From Gadus chalcogrammus (lineage: Eukaryota > Chordata > Actinopteri > Gadiformes > Gadidae), in assembly GCF_026213295.1 (NCBI RefSeq), contig NC_079427.1:1964627-2028626 (forward strand): a DNA stretch of 64,000 nucleotides, in the 5' to 3' direction. Position numbers and translations under genes: made by a program. The notes under the pieces were generated by a model. The model worked only from the letters and a program-made list of their open reading frames with translations. It was not told the origin of the DNA and searched no databases. Shown here one piece after another: positions 1 through 26,691 of this stretch (positions within the stretch are counted from its first letter, which is position 1; every line of letters begins with the position of its first letter).

Positions 1-24
1 TTTTTTCATAATAGGTGGAGATTT

Positions 25-157
25 TAATTGCACTCTCCAACCGGAGATTGATAGATCCACGGGGATAGATACCTCCCATGCCCAGACGGTTGGAGAATTG
101 CACTCTCCAACCGGAGATTGATAGATCCACGGGGATAGATACCTCCCATGCCCAGAC
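25..157. repeat. Two-copy 70-bp tandem repeat
   Basis: Two almost identical 70-bp units run head to tail, beginning near 25 and 95. The unit junction contains a short inverted pair, TTGGAGA/TCTCCAA. No coding potential is visible. It may continue to the left of the window. Confidence 0.8.
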
Positions 158-1240
158 ACGAAAGGAGTTATTACAATATATAAAATAATTTAATTTAACT
201 GACTCTAACTCTAGGTTAGTTTTATTTCTAACATTATTCTATCAACACAGACATTTAAATCTATAGTCTGTCGTTATAATTGATTTACCTCGGGTGTACT
301 GTGGAGTGGGTAAGACTGTTTTTAATAGCAGGCTAGCATTGCCCGTTGACTTGCGCTAGCCTAGCACGAGCGAACTCTGCAACTAGAAGGATTGTATGAA
401 ATGTGTTAAACTGTCTCCAGTGATATAGAATACCAATGCTCACTTGGGAATCAGGCCCTATGTCCAAAATTCCGAACTACCCCTTTAATATTATTTTAAA
501 AAAAAACATTTCAAAATGCAAAACATGTTTTAAGTTCACTTTATTAAAATTAATAATTGGAAACTTCCATTTTACATTTCGGAATGCAAGACAGCAATAG
601 AACAAGCAACATGTAGCTAGTTCAGCCGCAGAGAATCGCTGTTTAAATGCAGCAAACCAAAGTGCAGAACAAGTTTGACATTATGGTCAAACTTCTTCTG
701 CACGAGACGGGAGCCCAGGTTAAACGGTGACGCAACTATCGTGCCTCATACACCGCACGATCCCGAGAGCTGCCTTTATTTAACACACAACCACAACACA
801 CAGCGCACCGCACACCCAAACAACGGACATGCAAGTCTCTGTAACGGTGGCGGCAACACTACGCACAATAAACACACAAACAATAAAGACCCCAAACCCG
901 TTAACCCCACTTAACCTAACAGAAACAAATTGACAAAAGGCAATAAACCCCTTTTTCCCAACCGGCATCACGAATACCCAGACTCCCCGGGGGGTAGTTT
1001 CCGTTAGGAAACCCCGTATTTTCCAAAGTGTCGAAATGCGCATGTGCACCGTAGTTGGCCCAGCCTCAGACAGAGTCTGACTTAAACCCTACACTACTAC
1101 AGTGAGCCCAACTCTTGACCCAAAACTCAACATTGTTGGTTGGACTAAATTGCATTGCACAGTTGACATGAATACTGAATGTTTTATATTCATTTTACTC
1201 AGAAATCATAATGAGACCAATAATTTTTACGTTTTTGTTT
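158..1240. other. Unassigned AT-rich intergenic sequence
   Basis: I see no exon, RNA gene or clear transposon ends here. Short open frames around 675-1049 overlap on both strands, lack splice context and look like chance. A small inverted GCTAGC-type pair lies near 330-365. Confidence 0.5.
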
Positions 1241-2234
1241 TTACAGTGTAGAGCTAAATATTATAAAAACTAAGGAGCTAGTGGTGGACTTCCGGAGACA
1301 GAGGAAGGAGACCCCACCTCTGTCCATCAATGCGGCGGTGGAGGAACGGGTAGACAGCTTCAAATTTCTGGGCACAATAATCTCCTCCTCTCTGAAATGG
1401 GAAGATAACATCACTGCTATTATTAAACAGCCCACCAGAGGCTCTTTTTCCTCCGCCAACTAAAGAAGTCTGAGTTGGCCTGCAAGGGGATGCAGCAGCT
1501 CTACCGAGCCACCTGTGAGAGCGTCCTTACGTTCTCAATCACAGTCTGGTACGGCAACCCTACTGTCCAGCAGAGGATGCGACTAGACAGGATTGTCCAT
1601 ACGGCCTCCAAGATAGTTGGCTGCAGTCTCCCTCCCATCTCAGACATCTACGAGGCCCGTATCCACAGTAGAGGCCTGACAACTCTTCAGGATAAATTAC
1701 ACCCTGCTAACTCCCTCTTCAATCCCCTCCCATCAGGTAGGAGGTTGAGGGCCATCAAAACTAAAACCTCCCGCTTCCTCAACGGCACATACTGCAGGAC
1801 CATTAAAGCTCTTAACAACTCTTCATCCCTACACCAGTGTATCAGGAATGCAGACTCCCCCAGTGGCCCTGCATAGTATAATACACACTAATTTCTACTG
1901 TTTTTATATAATGTGAGTTTTCTTAACTATGTACTTATTTATTGGACCTTATGCAGATTTGCACATGAATTGCTCCATTTTGCACATCACTTGCACCGGT
2001 CACTTTAATCAAACATACAGCACTTACCCTGGCCTGTCAGCCAGGTGGCAGTGGGCTATATGTCTTATGTGTGGGATCCTTGGAAGGATATTGCATGGAT
2101 GAAATGATGTTCTATGTTTTATGTGTCTTTTGTGTGGGTCTTGTACTGTCATGTACTGTCATGAGCACACTGAAACAAATCCCTAGCAACTTGTACAGAG
2201 TTGTATGGCAATAAAGTATTGAATCTTGAATCTT
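1241..2234 (+). mobile_element. LINE 3' fragment (Rex/L2-like)
   Basis: Plus-strand frames 1281-1463 and 1475-1876 read as the C-terminal part of a LINE reverse transcriptase and the region after it, including motifs such as VDSFKFLGTII, VWYGNP and LPSGRRLRAIK. A frame break near 1463 separates the two parts. The 3' end has an AATAAAG motif followed by a short GAATCTT repeat tail (about 2218-2233), as in Rex/L2-type fish LINEs. It is 5'-truncated and dead, and lies just downstream of the caspase last exon in opposite orientation. Confidence 0.75.
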
Positions 2235-2358
2235 TATGGTGCATTTTTGGATATTAAGTAGTGCACTATGTGGAGATCCAGATTCGTGCACTCACATTTC
2301 GGACAACATAAGCACCATTGAGGGCACCAGTCGACCAATTGGAGCAGAGCCTTGGTAG

Positions 2359-14988
<12,630 letters not shown>

Positions 14989-15852
14989 TCTTGAACCTCA
15001 GGGAGAGAGGGTGAAAATGAAACTGAAAGAGAGCGGACAGGTTACGTGTTATGCTCCTCCTCTTAACAAATAAGACAATGACACAAAGACAGAGATCAAA
15101 TGACGGAAATGTTTCCAAAAATAAATAAATACATATATAGATATAGATAATTATATATATGTATATATGCATCTAAAAAGTAATATGTATGTAACCGAGC
15201 GTTTTATTGTTGTGTCTATTGGGCAATAAAAAAGAAGAATCGAACAACTCCACTCACTGAACGGGGCGATCGTCTTTATTATTTTCGCGCTCCCAACCAT
15301 GATGTCTATGCTCCCAACACTCAGTCAAAACAGCGACCCACACGCAGACACTTCCGTTATGCTCCTTCAAAATAAAGGTCCCTAAAAGATAATAAAATGT
15401 CAAGATGTGATGTACTTGACCAGTTTTCCAGCTCTCTGCTTGGGATGTCGGATCCGGTGAAAGTGATAAATCATATATTGTGTGTGCGCATCTACCTCAT
15501 TACAGCTACCACATAAAGAACCATCATCCAATCCAGCCTGTGTGTGTTCTTGGCGGTACGGGTACAAAGCAGTTACACTATACCCTTAACCATAAACACA
15601 GAGCATCCTACCCACTATTCCTAATCAAAATAGCTGTTTTGCCAAAATAATAAACCAAAATAATCACCACAATTATCTCAATTATTATTATTATTATTAT
15701 CTCAATCTCAAATCATTTGCGGTACAACATTTACGTTCTGCTCCACAGAAATAATAACAAACCAACATTCAAACAGCATGTCAACCCACATTCGTAGTTC
15801 AGATATAATACCACACATTGTTAGACACCCTGTTTGCATTGAAATTAACCGG
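14989..15852. other. Gene A 5' flank / spacer to gypsy element
   Basis: The minus-strand acceptor CTCTTTCAG (about 15023) may join an upstream non-coding exon. Simple ATT and ATATAT runs (15120-15180, 15686-15706) are present. A block around 15180-15330 looks like the retroelement flank. No TATA box or promoter can be assigned with confidence. Confidence 0.4.
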
Positions 15853-18560
15853 TTAACTATAACTGATAAAGTCCTTGAAATGAACTGGCTGTCTCACAGC
15901 TCTTCCTGAATGGGATACAGTCTGTGGTGGCAGCCCTGTGCCCCCAGCAACGAGGGGCTCCTCAGCTGTCCAGTCCCCATAGGAGGGTCCCTCGCCCTGC
16001 TGTGGTTGGGCATGAAGAGGGGAAGTGGGAGGGCAACTTGACAAGCCAGCGAGCAGTGGCAATGTGTAACGTTTCAGTCTGTCGTAATGGACTACCTGTG
16101 TCTGTCCGTCAGAGTCCAAAGGACAGGCAATCCGATAGGTAAGCCCCAGTTCTCTTTGAGAGCCCAACACAGCCAGGACCCGGTGTGGTCCCTTCCAGTG
16201 GGGAGCCAATTTCATACGGTCCTCTGTGGGATTATGAAGCCACAACAAATCTCCTACTGCCTATGGTGTGTGACGGACGGCTCTGTCGTAGTACAGCTTT
16301 TGCTTCTCGTGTGCTTGGACACCTCTCTGTCTGGCACCACCAAACGCCATCTCCAGTTTCCCTGCCAAAGAGGCCACAAAGTCTGCATGGGAAGAAGGTA
16401 AATCTGATGATACCCGGGATGGCACCATTGGGATTATACGGGGTGGTGCGTGTCGTGTTAATCCCTAAACATTTACAGTCTTTGCACAATCTCTGCTTCA
16501 AACTGCTGACCTTGATCACTGTGAACAGCTTCTGGAATACCATGCACTAAAACATAATCCTCGAACAAACACTGTGTTACCGACTGGGCTGTTTGGTTAG
16601 GAAGAGCATACAGATTTACATATTTGGTAAAGTAGTCTTCTACCACCGATACATATCTGTTACCCTGTTCGCCACTCTCTGAAATGGTAGAGTAGCTTGA
16701 GAACCCCCCATCGGCGCCCTATGCTTGGGCTGGGGCTTTGCGGGTTTGGCATGGGATGCACTGCTCGCACCACTGTTGAATATCTTTAAACATAGAGGGC
16801 CAATAACAAGTTTGCCTTGTCCGTTCCCATACTCGCTCTGCAGAAAAGTGTGCCGAGGTAGGACCCCCGTGTAGGTGCTGCAGCACATCAGGGACCAGCG
16901 AGGAGGGCACCTGACACATGTCACCCCCCGTGCGGGAAGATTTCACTGTCCGGCAGAGCAGTCCGTTTTTTACAGCAAGGCGGGGATATTCAGTCCATAA
17001 TTTCCAACATGACCGAGAGCTACCTTTCATGTGCCCCCGCGGCGGTCGAGAACTACTCCCCTCAATCCATTGAAACACTGCACTTGTGTCAGGATCGGCT
17101 CTCTTATTCCAGTCCCGTCATGTGAAAGTGCATGCATGAAAGACATGTCAGACTCACTGTCTGTGTCCACTTGCTGCCCTGTGGTGAGGTCAGAGGTGCA
17201 GGGGTCCACAGCAGATGGCGGAGATGACAAAATGTCTGACCGGGGAACCAATGGCTCCGTGTCTGAGCCTACAGAATTCACCTGAGCAGCTGTCTCCTGA
17301 TGGGTGTGATTCACCACACCAGACCCTGGGTTTTGAGGCCGCCTTGAGAGAGCATCAGCATTGACATGCTGCTGACCCTCTTTGTGCTGCATGACCCAGA
17401 TAAAAGGGTTGAGTTCTAACACCCATCTCGCTCTCCTTCTGGTGGGGTCCTTGTCGATCGACATGCTGCGAAGACCCAGCAGAGGCTTATGGTCAGTTAT
17501 AATGGTGAAAGCAGCTGATCCAATGTGGTGTCTGAACTGGCGTACAGCCCACACCACAGCCCATAACTCTCTGTCGAATGTACACCATCACTTTTCGGTG
17601 GGAGCCAGCGACCTGCTAGCATACACCAGCACTCTCTCCAGCCCTTCCCTGTCCTGAGCCAACACGGCCCCCACGGCATCCATGGAGGCATCTGTGTACA
17701 CTTTAAAGGGAACATGGAAGTCTGGCATTGGGGCGGATGAAAGTACTCCCTTCAATCAAATCCCTCCCATTCAAAGGCTCCATCACATTCCATTATCCAC
17801 TGGAACGGTGTGTCTTTGCATGTTAAGCGGTGCAGAGGAGCTGCACGCCGGGAAAAGCCCTCGATAAAAAATCGATAGTATGAGCAAAGACCCACAAATG
17901 CTCTCACCTCGGTCAGTCTTTGAGAGTCACACTTTGAGTCTTTGGTGTGGGCTACGTTCTGACTTTGTCTGTGTTTCGAGGGTCTGGCTGCAGGCCATGA
18001 CGGGACACAACATGGCCGAGGAACACCACCTGATTTTGGGCAAGATGACATTTTTTAGGGTTTAACCTGAGGCCTGCTGATTGAATCCTGGAAAACACTT
18101 CACGCAGAGAGGAAAGATGTCCCTCAAAGGTGGGGCTGTAGATCAGCACATCATCGAGATAAACCATGCACACCTGCCAGGGAAGCCCTCTTAGCACCAG
18201 CTCCATCATGCGCTGAAATGTTGCAGGTGAGTTAGTGAGGCCCACTGGCATCGACCGCCACTGATAGAGACCCCTGCCGGTGGTGAAGGCAGTTTTCTCC
18301 CTGTCGTCCTCAGCAACCTCCACCTGCCAGTAACCGTTTGTGAAATCCAGGGTGGTGAACCACCGGGAGCCAGCTAGCACATCCAAGGTTTCATCCACCC
18401 TGGGAAGAGGATGAGAATCTTTGACGGTTATACTATTCAAGCGACGATAATCAATGCAAAACCTCCACTCCCCATTATTTTTCCTCACCAGGACGACAGG
18501 CGAGGCCCAGGGGCTACAGCTTTCCTCAATCATCAATCATCAGCTAGCAGGGCCGCCACC
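15853..18560 (-). mobile_element. Degenerate gypsy-type LTR retrotransposon pol
   Basis: Minus-strand fragments appear in pol order: reverse transcriptase at 18536-17952 with a YLDD active-site motif, RNase H at about 17715-17027, integrase zinc finger (H-H-C-C pattern) at 17078-16719, integrase core traces at 16720-16230 and a C-terminal segment at 16248-15853. Frame breaks at several joints show it is dead. Gag, protease and paired LTRs were not recognised. It sits between genes B and A. Confidence 0.88.
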
Positions 18561-19445
<885 letters not shown>

Positions 19446-19649
19446 GCTCACCTCTCTGTTCAGCCCCCACTGACGGTTTCTCCTCTTACTCACGTTCCTG
19501 CTCGCGCTCTCTCTCTCACTCACTCACTCACGTATACACCTTGCCAAGCTCCTGTGCGACGTTTCCACGGGTCAGCCAAGGCCTGTAGTCTCCGCCAACT
19601 GGAGACGCCCCGTCTTCGAGGCGGTACACGGCTTGTCTCGCCCAGGTAG

Positions 19650-20199
19650 GAAACCGTCCTCACGGCTGGTGTCAGAGAATTTCATCTGGCACGGGCTCAA
19701 GAGGGATGTGAGGGCCTGGGTCGACACTTGCACTGCCTGTCAACGCGCCAAGGTGCATCGCCATGTCAAGGCCCCCCTGGAACACTTCTCGGTGCCCGAG
19801 CGGAGGTTCGACCATGTCAACGTGGACCTGGTGGGACCCCTACCCCCCTCGCACGGCTTCACCTACCTCTTTACCATGGTGGACAGGACGACGCGCTGGC
19901 CGGAGGCAGTCCCGCTCTCCTCAACGACAGCCCCCGACCTGGCCCGGGCGTTCATCGCGGTGTGGGTCTCCCCCGCTACGGCACTCCTGCTGACCTCTCC
20001 TCTGACCGTGGCCCGCAGTTTACTTCGGAGCTGTGGGCGGCGGCGGCAGAGAATCTGGGGGTCGTCGCTGCCCCCCGCCCCGCCCAACAAGAGGATGTGA
20101 TGGACGATGTCACGCCTCCTCCCGCACCTCCTGACTTTGCCTACAGTCGTAGGGGCCGGGCCACACGCCCTCCGCGCTGCGGGGATTTTGAGTATTGAG
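19650..20199 (+). mobile_element. Gypsy integrase fragment, plus strand
   Basis: This contains an integrase zinc-binding tail (CTACQRAK) and catalytic-core start (DHVNVDLVGPLPPS, TMVDRTTRWPEAVPL), then a break and a C-terminal piece ending DFEY-stop at 20198. Integrase is internally deleted. Its orientation is opposite to the 15.9-18.6 kb element, so this is a separate insertion. Confidence 0.85.
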
Positions 20200-20670
20200 G
20201 TGAACACTGGGGGGGCTGGTGTAGTGACTACATTATGGGTTTGTGTTCCCCTCTGTCACGACCGGCCTAGGGGAACCGGACATCACAAACGGTGCTCCCT
20301 TCTTTTCCCCACTCCCAAGGACGACCATGCACACAGGGCTGCAGTCCAGCTTAAGTTAATTTATTCAACTGATGGAGCCTCAGGGTGAGCATAGCCAAAA
20401 CAACAAACAAAAACAATCTAACTCAAAACTAACTTGCCTAACCAACAAACCAAAGAAAACAAAGTTTACAGGATTCTCACTGACTCCCTACGTGATAAAC
20501 AGGAGAAAATCAAAAGATAAACCAAACAAGCTACTCACCCCTACGATTACCTGGACTGCTAAAGTTTTAACACATCACAACACAATACAATACAATGCCA
20601 CATGATAAAGCCTGGTGCAGTTGGGAGCAGGGTCAAGAGAAGGAGAGTGATTGTCTCCAGCTGCGGCCAT
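20200..20670. other. Possible LTR remnant / unassigned
   Basis: The sequence after the integrase stop (20200-20350) could be the 3' end of that element. An A-rich, C-poor stretch follows at 20390-20600. No paired LTR was found in the window. Confidence 0.35.
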
Positions 20671-21406
20671 TTATAGTAGCTCCTCCAGCACAATGAGTTC
20701 TCGCAAATTATCAAAAGTTACTACCTTACTGGCCTGGCACCATTTATCAAATAGAATGCTCTTCGCCCGTGCAAACTCAACATATGTCTGATTGGCAGTT
20801 TTTCCACAATTCCTACATTTTTGCCTGTATGCTTCTGGCAGTAGTTCATAGGCTCGAAGGACAGTGGCTTTAACGGTGTCATAATCAAGGCTGTCTTCAA
20901 TGGACAGAGAGTTGCACACTTCCTGTGCTTTCCCAACTAACTTACACTGTAGTAGAAGAGGCCACACACTCTTCGGCCAATGTAGGTTAGTTGGGAACGG
21001 AAGAAGAGCATTCTATTTAGGAACACGAGCGGATTGTGATCAGAAAAAACGACGGTTGGCTCAGGGTTAGACCCAAGGTACACCTCAAAGTGTTGTAACG
21101 CCAGTAGCAAGGCCAACGCCTCTTTTTCGATAGTGCTGTAATGGAGCTGGTGCCTTTTGAGTTTTTTAGAAAAATAGCAGACTGGATGGTCGATACCACG
21201 CTCATCTTCCTGCAGAAGCACCGCACCGACGCCAAGCGCACTGGCGTCCACCTCCAGCTTAAAGGGACGCACAAATTCGGGGGCAGCAAATACAGGCGCA
21301 CTACAGAGAAGAGCTTTTGCGGCCTCAAAAGCAAACTGACACTTCTCTGACCACTGGAAAGGAACTTTGGGGCTTGCCACATTGACTCCCCGGGACTGTA
21401 AAAATT
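20671..21406 (-). mobile_element. Rearranged gypsy fragment: RNase H joined to gag
   Basis: On the minus strand 21406-20995 encodes an RT/RNase H piece (KLEVDASALGVGAVLLQED, FSDHNPLVFLNRM). It runs directly into a gag-like piece (20967-20671; VGKAQEVCNSLS, LRAYELLPEAYRQK). In intact elements gag precedes pol, so the order is inverted by internal rearrangement. The left-hand neighbour is an L2 LINE of opposite strand. Confidence 0.8.
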
Positions 21407-23047
21407 GACTTTCTGGACCTTATCAACTGCCTCGGCTTCACACAACACATCAACTTTCCCACCCACAACCGCGGACACATCTTAGACCTGGTTTGCTCCA
21501 TTGGCCTCCACATCCACAATATCTCCAGCACTGACCTCTCCATATCTGACCAGCTGGCCATCACACTTGTCATTGACATTCCCGCCCCCCAACCCAAACA
21601 GGTCCGCACAATCACTTTCCGCAACATTAAATCTATCTGCCCAGTCTCTCTCTCCACCTGCATATCAAACACTCTTTCCAGCCTCACCTTTCCTGCAAGT
21701 CCAACCCCCATGGACCTCGTCAACATCTACAACAGCCCACTGTCTTCATCCCTCAACAAACTGGCCCCCCTAAAAACCAAAACTGTCACCTTTACTCACT
21801 CGGCTCCCTGGTTCACCCCGGAACTTCACAAATTAAAAAAAAAACTGCGACAACTAGAACGTCTCCACAAGAAAACCGGTCTCACAGTACACGCCCTCGC
21901 ATACAAAGAGCACACAAACCTCTACAAATCAGCACTAAACAAAGCCCGTTCAGTATACTACTCTGGCATCATTCACTCTGGATCCTCCAACCCACGCACC
22001 CTGTTTTCCACCATAAATAAACTCCTCAAGCCCCCCGACAACATTTCATCCTCATTCACCCGGGAGAAACAACAACAACCTCATTTCATTTTTCAATTCC
22101 AAAATAGAAAACATCCACAACCAGCTTGCAACCTCCTCTGCCTCCACCCCGGTCCCCGAACCCACACCTCCTTCATCCTCAGACCACCGGCTCTCAACCT
22201 CCTCTGCCTCCTCTGGTCCCCGAACCCACACCTCCTTCATCCTCAGACCACCGGCTCTCTACCTCCTCTGCCTCCACCCCGGTCCCCGAACCCACACCTC
22301 CTTCATCCTCAGACCACCGGCTCTCTACCTCCTCTGCCTCCTCTGGTCCCCGAACCCACACCTCCTTCATCCTCAGACCACCGGCTCTCTACCTCCTCTG
22401 CCTGCACCCCGGTCCCCGAACCCACACCTCCTTCATCCTCAGACCACCGGCTCTCTACCTTCTCACCGATAACCACTGCTGACCTCTCCAAAATACTCTC
22501 CACCATGAAATCATCCACCTCCCCCCTGGACCCCATGCCCTCTGAACCCGTCAAAGCCTGTTTCACCTCTCTCGCCCCACTGATCACTGACACCATCAAC
22601 TCCTCCCTTACCTCTGGCACTGTCCCCCCTCCTCTTAAACTTGCTGCCATCACCCCTCTCCTTAAAAAACCTGGGCTTGACTCTGACGACCCCAACAATT
22701 TCAGACCCATCTCCAACCTCACATTCATCTCAAAATTACTGGAAAGAGCCATCGCAACTCAACTCAAGACTTACCTCCTCTCCAATAACCTATATGAAAC
22801 ATTCCAATCCGGCTTTAGAACCCACCACAGCACTGAAACAGCACTAATCAAAGTCACAAACGATCTCCTACTCTCCTCTGATTCCGGCTCCATCACCATC
22901 CTCCTCCTCCTGGACCTCAGTGCTGCCTTCGACACCGTCAACCACTCCATCCTCCTCAGCCGCCTGGAATCCTTAGGCATCACCGACTCCGCCTTCTCCT
23001 GGTTCAACTCATACCTGTCAGAAAGATTTCACTATATCGCCATAAAC
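21407..23047 (+). mobile_element. L2-like LINE, 5' part (endonuclease end and RT)
   Basis: The frame begins inside the endonuclease (DFLDLINCLGFTQHINFPTH) and passes through the linker into reverse transcriptase: RPISNLTFISKLLERAIATQ, SGFRTHHSTETALIKV, LLLLDLSAAFDTVNHSILL. Codon runs are long, but there are breaks near 21690 and 22060. It is cut at 23047 by a hAT element and resumes at 24894. Confidence 0.9.
22126..22462. repeat. 63/66-bp minisatellite inside the L2 ORF
   Basis: About five units of CCTCCTCTGCCTCC...CCTCAGACCACCGGCTCTC alternate between 66 and 63 bp, encoding a Pro/Ser/Thr-rich repeat between endonuclease and RT. Because units are multiples of three the frame is kept. Confidence 0.9.
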
Positions 23048-23439
23048 TAGGGCTGTGCAATTAATCGAATTTCGATCGCGATATCGATTTTGGGGTCAAA
23101 CGATCTCCAAACTCGTATAATCGAGTTGAAACGATTAATTGACATTTTCCGTTTTACAGTAGGCCTAGAGAGTTTATGAAAGTTTATGAAAGAGACGCGC
23201 ATGCGAAAGCATTCAACGCGGCGAGAGGGAGTACAATCTAACAGGCGTGCTGCATCAGGAAGTATGCCGTTGGCAGGAGGCGGGACATGCCAGTGAACCG
23301 CCAATCAACAGCATCGACTGTTGACAGACATGTTGGAGTAGACCTACCGTGTGGAATATTAAAGTTTCAGTAACGTTACAGTTTGATGAACGATAACAAG
23401 CTCCTATAGCAGACTTTAACTAAGAGTTCTTTAAGGCAG

Positions 23440-24484
<1,045 letters not shown>

Positions 24485-24893
24485 GGCAGAACTGCCAAGT
24501 ACATCTTGTATATGTATTTATGTTTAACAACAATATGATTTTTATTAGCCATGTGTTTGTTATGGCTTTGTGACTTTTAACTTTGCTATGGAGAAATGCT
24601 GGGACCGTTGTTCTCTAGACATTAAATAGGGAATGTATTATTTCACGTATGTGTAGAACCTATTTAGAATGGCTGAGCCTGACCTTACATAAAAACGGCT
24701 GTGAAAGAGACTGGAGGCAAGCACTTCCCCTGCCTCCATGAGGGGGGAGTGTGAGAGCATGTTTCTATGTCATAATTGATTGTGTCAATAAATGCATGCT
24801 TTCAAACTCAAAAATAATCGTTTGAATAATCGTGATATCAATATTGACCAAAATAATCGTGATTATGATTTTTCCCATAATCGAGCAGCCCTA

Positions 24894-25490
24894 CCATAAA
24901 CAACCACAAATCCCCCACCACCCCTGCCTCACACGGAGTCCCCCAAGGCTCAGCGCTTGGCCCCATCCTCTTCATCCTCTATATGCTCCCACTTGGCCAC
25001 ATCATCTGCCGCCATGGACTTCACTTTCACTGCTATGCCGATGACACTCAACTCTTCATCACCCCCAAAACCATCACTCCAGCTATTCTCTCCACCCTCA
25101 CCAACTGCCTCACCGACATAAAAACCTGGATGAACCACAACTTCCTCAAACTCAACAGCAATAAAACTGAAATTATAATCTGCTCACCCACACTCCCTCC
25201 AGAGAACACATCACTCCCGTCCTACGTCAACTTCATTGGCTTCCGGTAAAACAACGCATACATTTCTAGATCCTCCTCACTACCTACAAAGCCCTAAACA
25301 ACCTTGCCCCCTCATACCTGTCAGATCTCCTCCAACGCCCCATTGACCCACGCCGAACACGCTCCACTGATGCCAACACCCTCATCCCCATCACCAGGAC
25401 CAAATACCGCACCATAGGGGACAGAGCCTTTGCCATTGCCGCCCCTACCCTCTGGAACTCCATCCCAAACCTATGTATTATTATTATTAT
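24894..25490 (+). mobile_element. L2-like LINE, 3' part after the hAT insertion
   Basis: RT resumes with [17 protein letters not shown] and the catalytic motif [12 protein letters not shown], then [17 protein letters not shown]. After a break near 25249 the C-terminal tail reads TYKALNNLAPSYLSDLL and ends in an ATT repeat at 25478-25496. Removing the hAT and one target copy would restore continuity of the flanks, so the two parts are one insertion. Confidence 0.88.
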
Positions 25491-25498
25491 TATTAGTA

Positions 25499-25568
25499 CA
25501 CCACTGTTAAGGGGCGTTGTCCGGCCCCGACATGCAGCGGAGGGCCGGCGACCCCCTTCACAGTGGTA
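25499..25568. mobile_element. Short inverted-repeat insertion
   Basis: CCACTGTTAAGGGGCG and CCCCCTTCACAGTGG form imperfect inverted ends around a GC-rich core. It could be a tiny MITE between two L2 tails. The superfamily is not identifiable. Confidence 0.4.
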
Positions 25569-25649
25569 TAATGAGCACATACCAATGACTGAAGTGATAC
25601 TACTTAAATATACTACTTAAGTGATACTACTTACCGCATAAGTAGGTAA

Positions 25650-26218
25650 GTGATACTACCGACCACATCACCCCTGTCCTCATTCAACTTCACTGGCTCC
25701 CAGTACACTACCGTATCCAATACAAAACCCTACTCCTCACCTACAAAGCTCTCCACAACCTAGCCCCCAGTTATCTCTGCGACCTCCTCCAAGAATACAC
25801 TCCCTCCCGCTCCCTCCGCTCAACCTCTGCTGGACTACTATGTATCCCCACATCACGACTCACTACAATGGGTGCCCGGTCATTCAGCTGTTCAGCACCC
25901 AGGCTCTGGAACTCCCTCCCCCCACACATAAAACAGTCAGACACCATTACAACCTTCAAGTCACAACTCAAAACTCACCTGTTCAAACTCGCACACAACG
26001 TCTAACTGATCACTGTTTTGATTGTTTTTTTGTTTTGTTTTGTCTTGTTTTTGTTTTATTTATTTATTATTGCTTATGTTTATTTATTTATTTTTTACAC
26101 AATGTCTTGTTTTGTTTTTTTGTTTTTTTTAAATGTATGATGACTATATGCTCTGTAAGGTGACCTTGGGTGTCTTGAAAGGCGCCTCTAAATTAAATGT
26201 ATTATTATTATTATTATT
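25650..26218 (+). mobile_element. Second L2-like LINE 3' end
   Basis: The coding tail (TYKALHNLAPSYLCDLLQ type, then GARSFSCSAPRLWNSLP type) is followed by a T-rich 3'UTR and the terminal motif GACCTTGGGTGTCTTGAAAG with an ATT-repeat tail. It is a separate 5'-truncated L2 copy of another subfamily. Confidence 0.85.
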
Positions 26219-26227
26219 CAAACCTAA

Positions 26228-26691
26228 TTCGCCTTATTCACCTCGAACGGAAGTAGGAGCCTGAGGGGTACACTTTCCACTTCCGGGAGTTTTCACAACG
26301 CGATGCAATGGCTCCTCACTGCTGTGTTCCCCAATGCACTTCATCACACAGGAAGAAATCGAACAGAGGACAAACTTTTCACCGTTTCCCCAATGATCTG
26401 GGACTACGTCGAGAATGGATTATTAAAATCAAAAGAGATCCTGGCCGTAATTTTAAAGTACGTTTTATGATATGTCTGGTGCTGTAACCCGGTCTCCGTA
26501 TCGCTAGCAGTTAGCCAGGCTAGAAAGAACTTGCCTGTTTTAGTAGATAGATTAAGGCAGAGAGCACAGTTGTTGAAATGTATCCATCACTTGTGCTGCT
26601 AAATCTTCCATCGATCATATGCGTCGGAGTCCGACTTCCGGGTTTGTGTACCCCTCACGGGCTAAAATGGCCGCCAGGTGAATAAGGCGAA
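26228..26691 (+). mobile_element. DNA element carrying a THAP-domain exon
   Basis: Inverted ends TTCGCCTTATTCACCT and AGGTGAATAAGGCGAA are flanked by TAA on both sides. The plus frame from about 26307 starts with MAPHCCVPQCTSSHRKKS, continues HRFPNDLGLRREWIIKIKRD and meets a donor-like AAAG|TACG at about 26460. The C-x4-C, the F-x-RFP motif and the invariant Trp identify the DNA-binding THAP fold found in P-element/Harbinger-related transposases. Only the first exon survives. Confidence 0.82.

Noticed and set aside
675..1049. Overlapping frames on both strands near the left edge
   Set aside because: No splice context, no domain, and overlapping opposite frames. Probably chance or old repeat.
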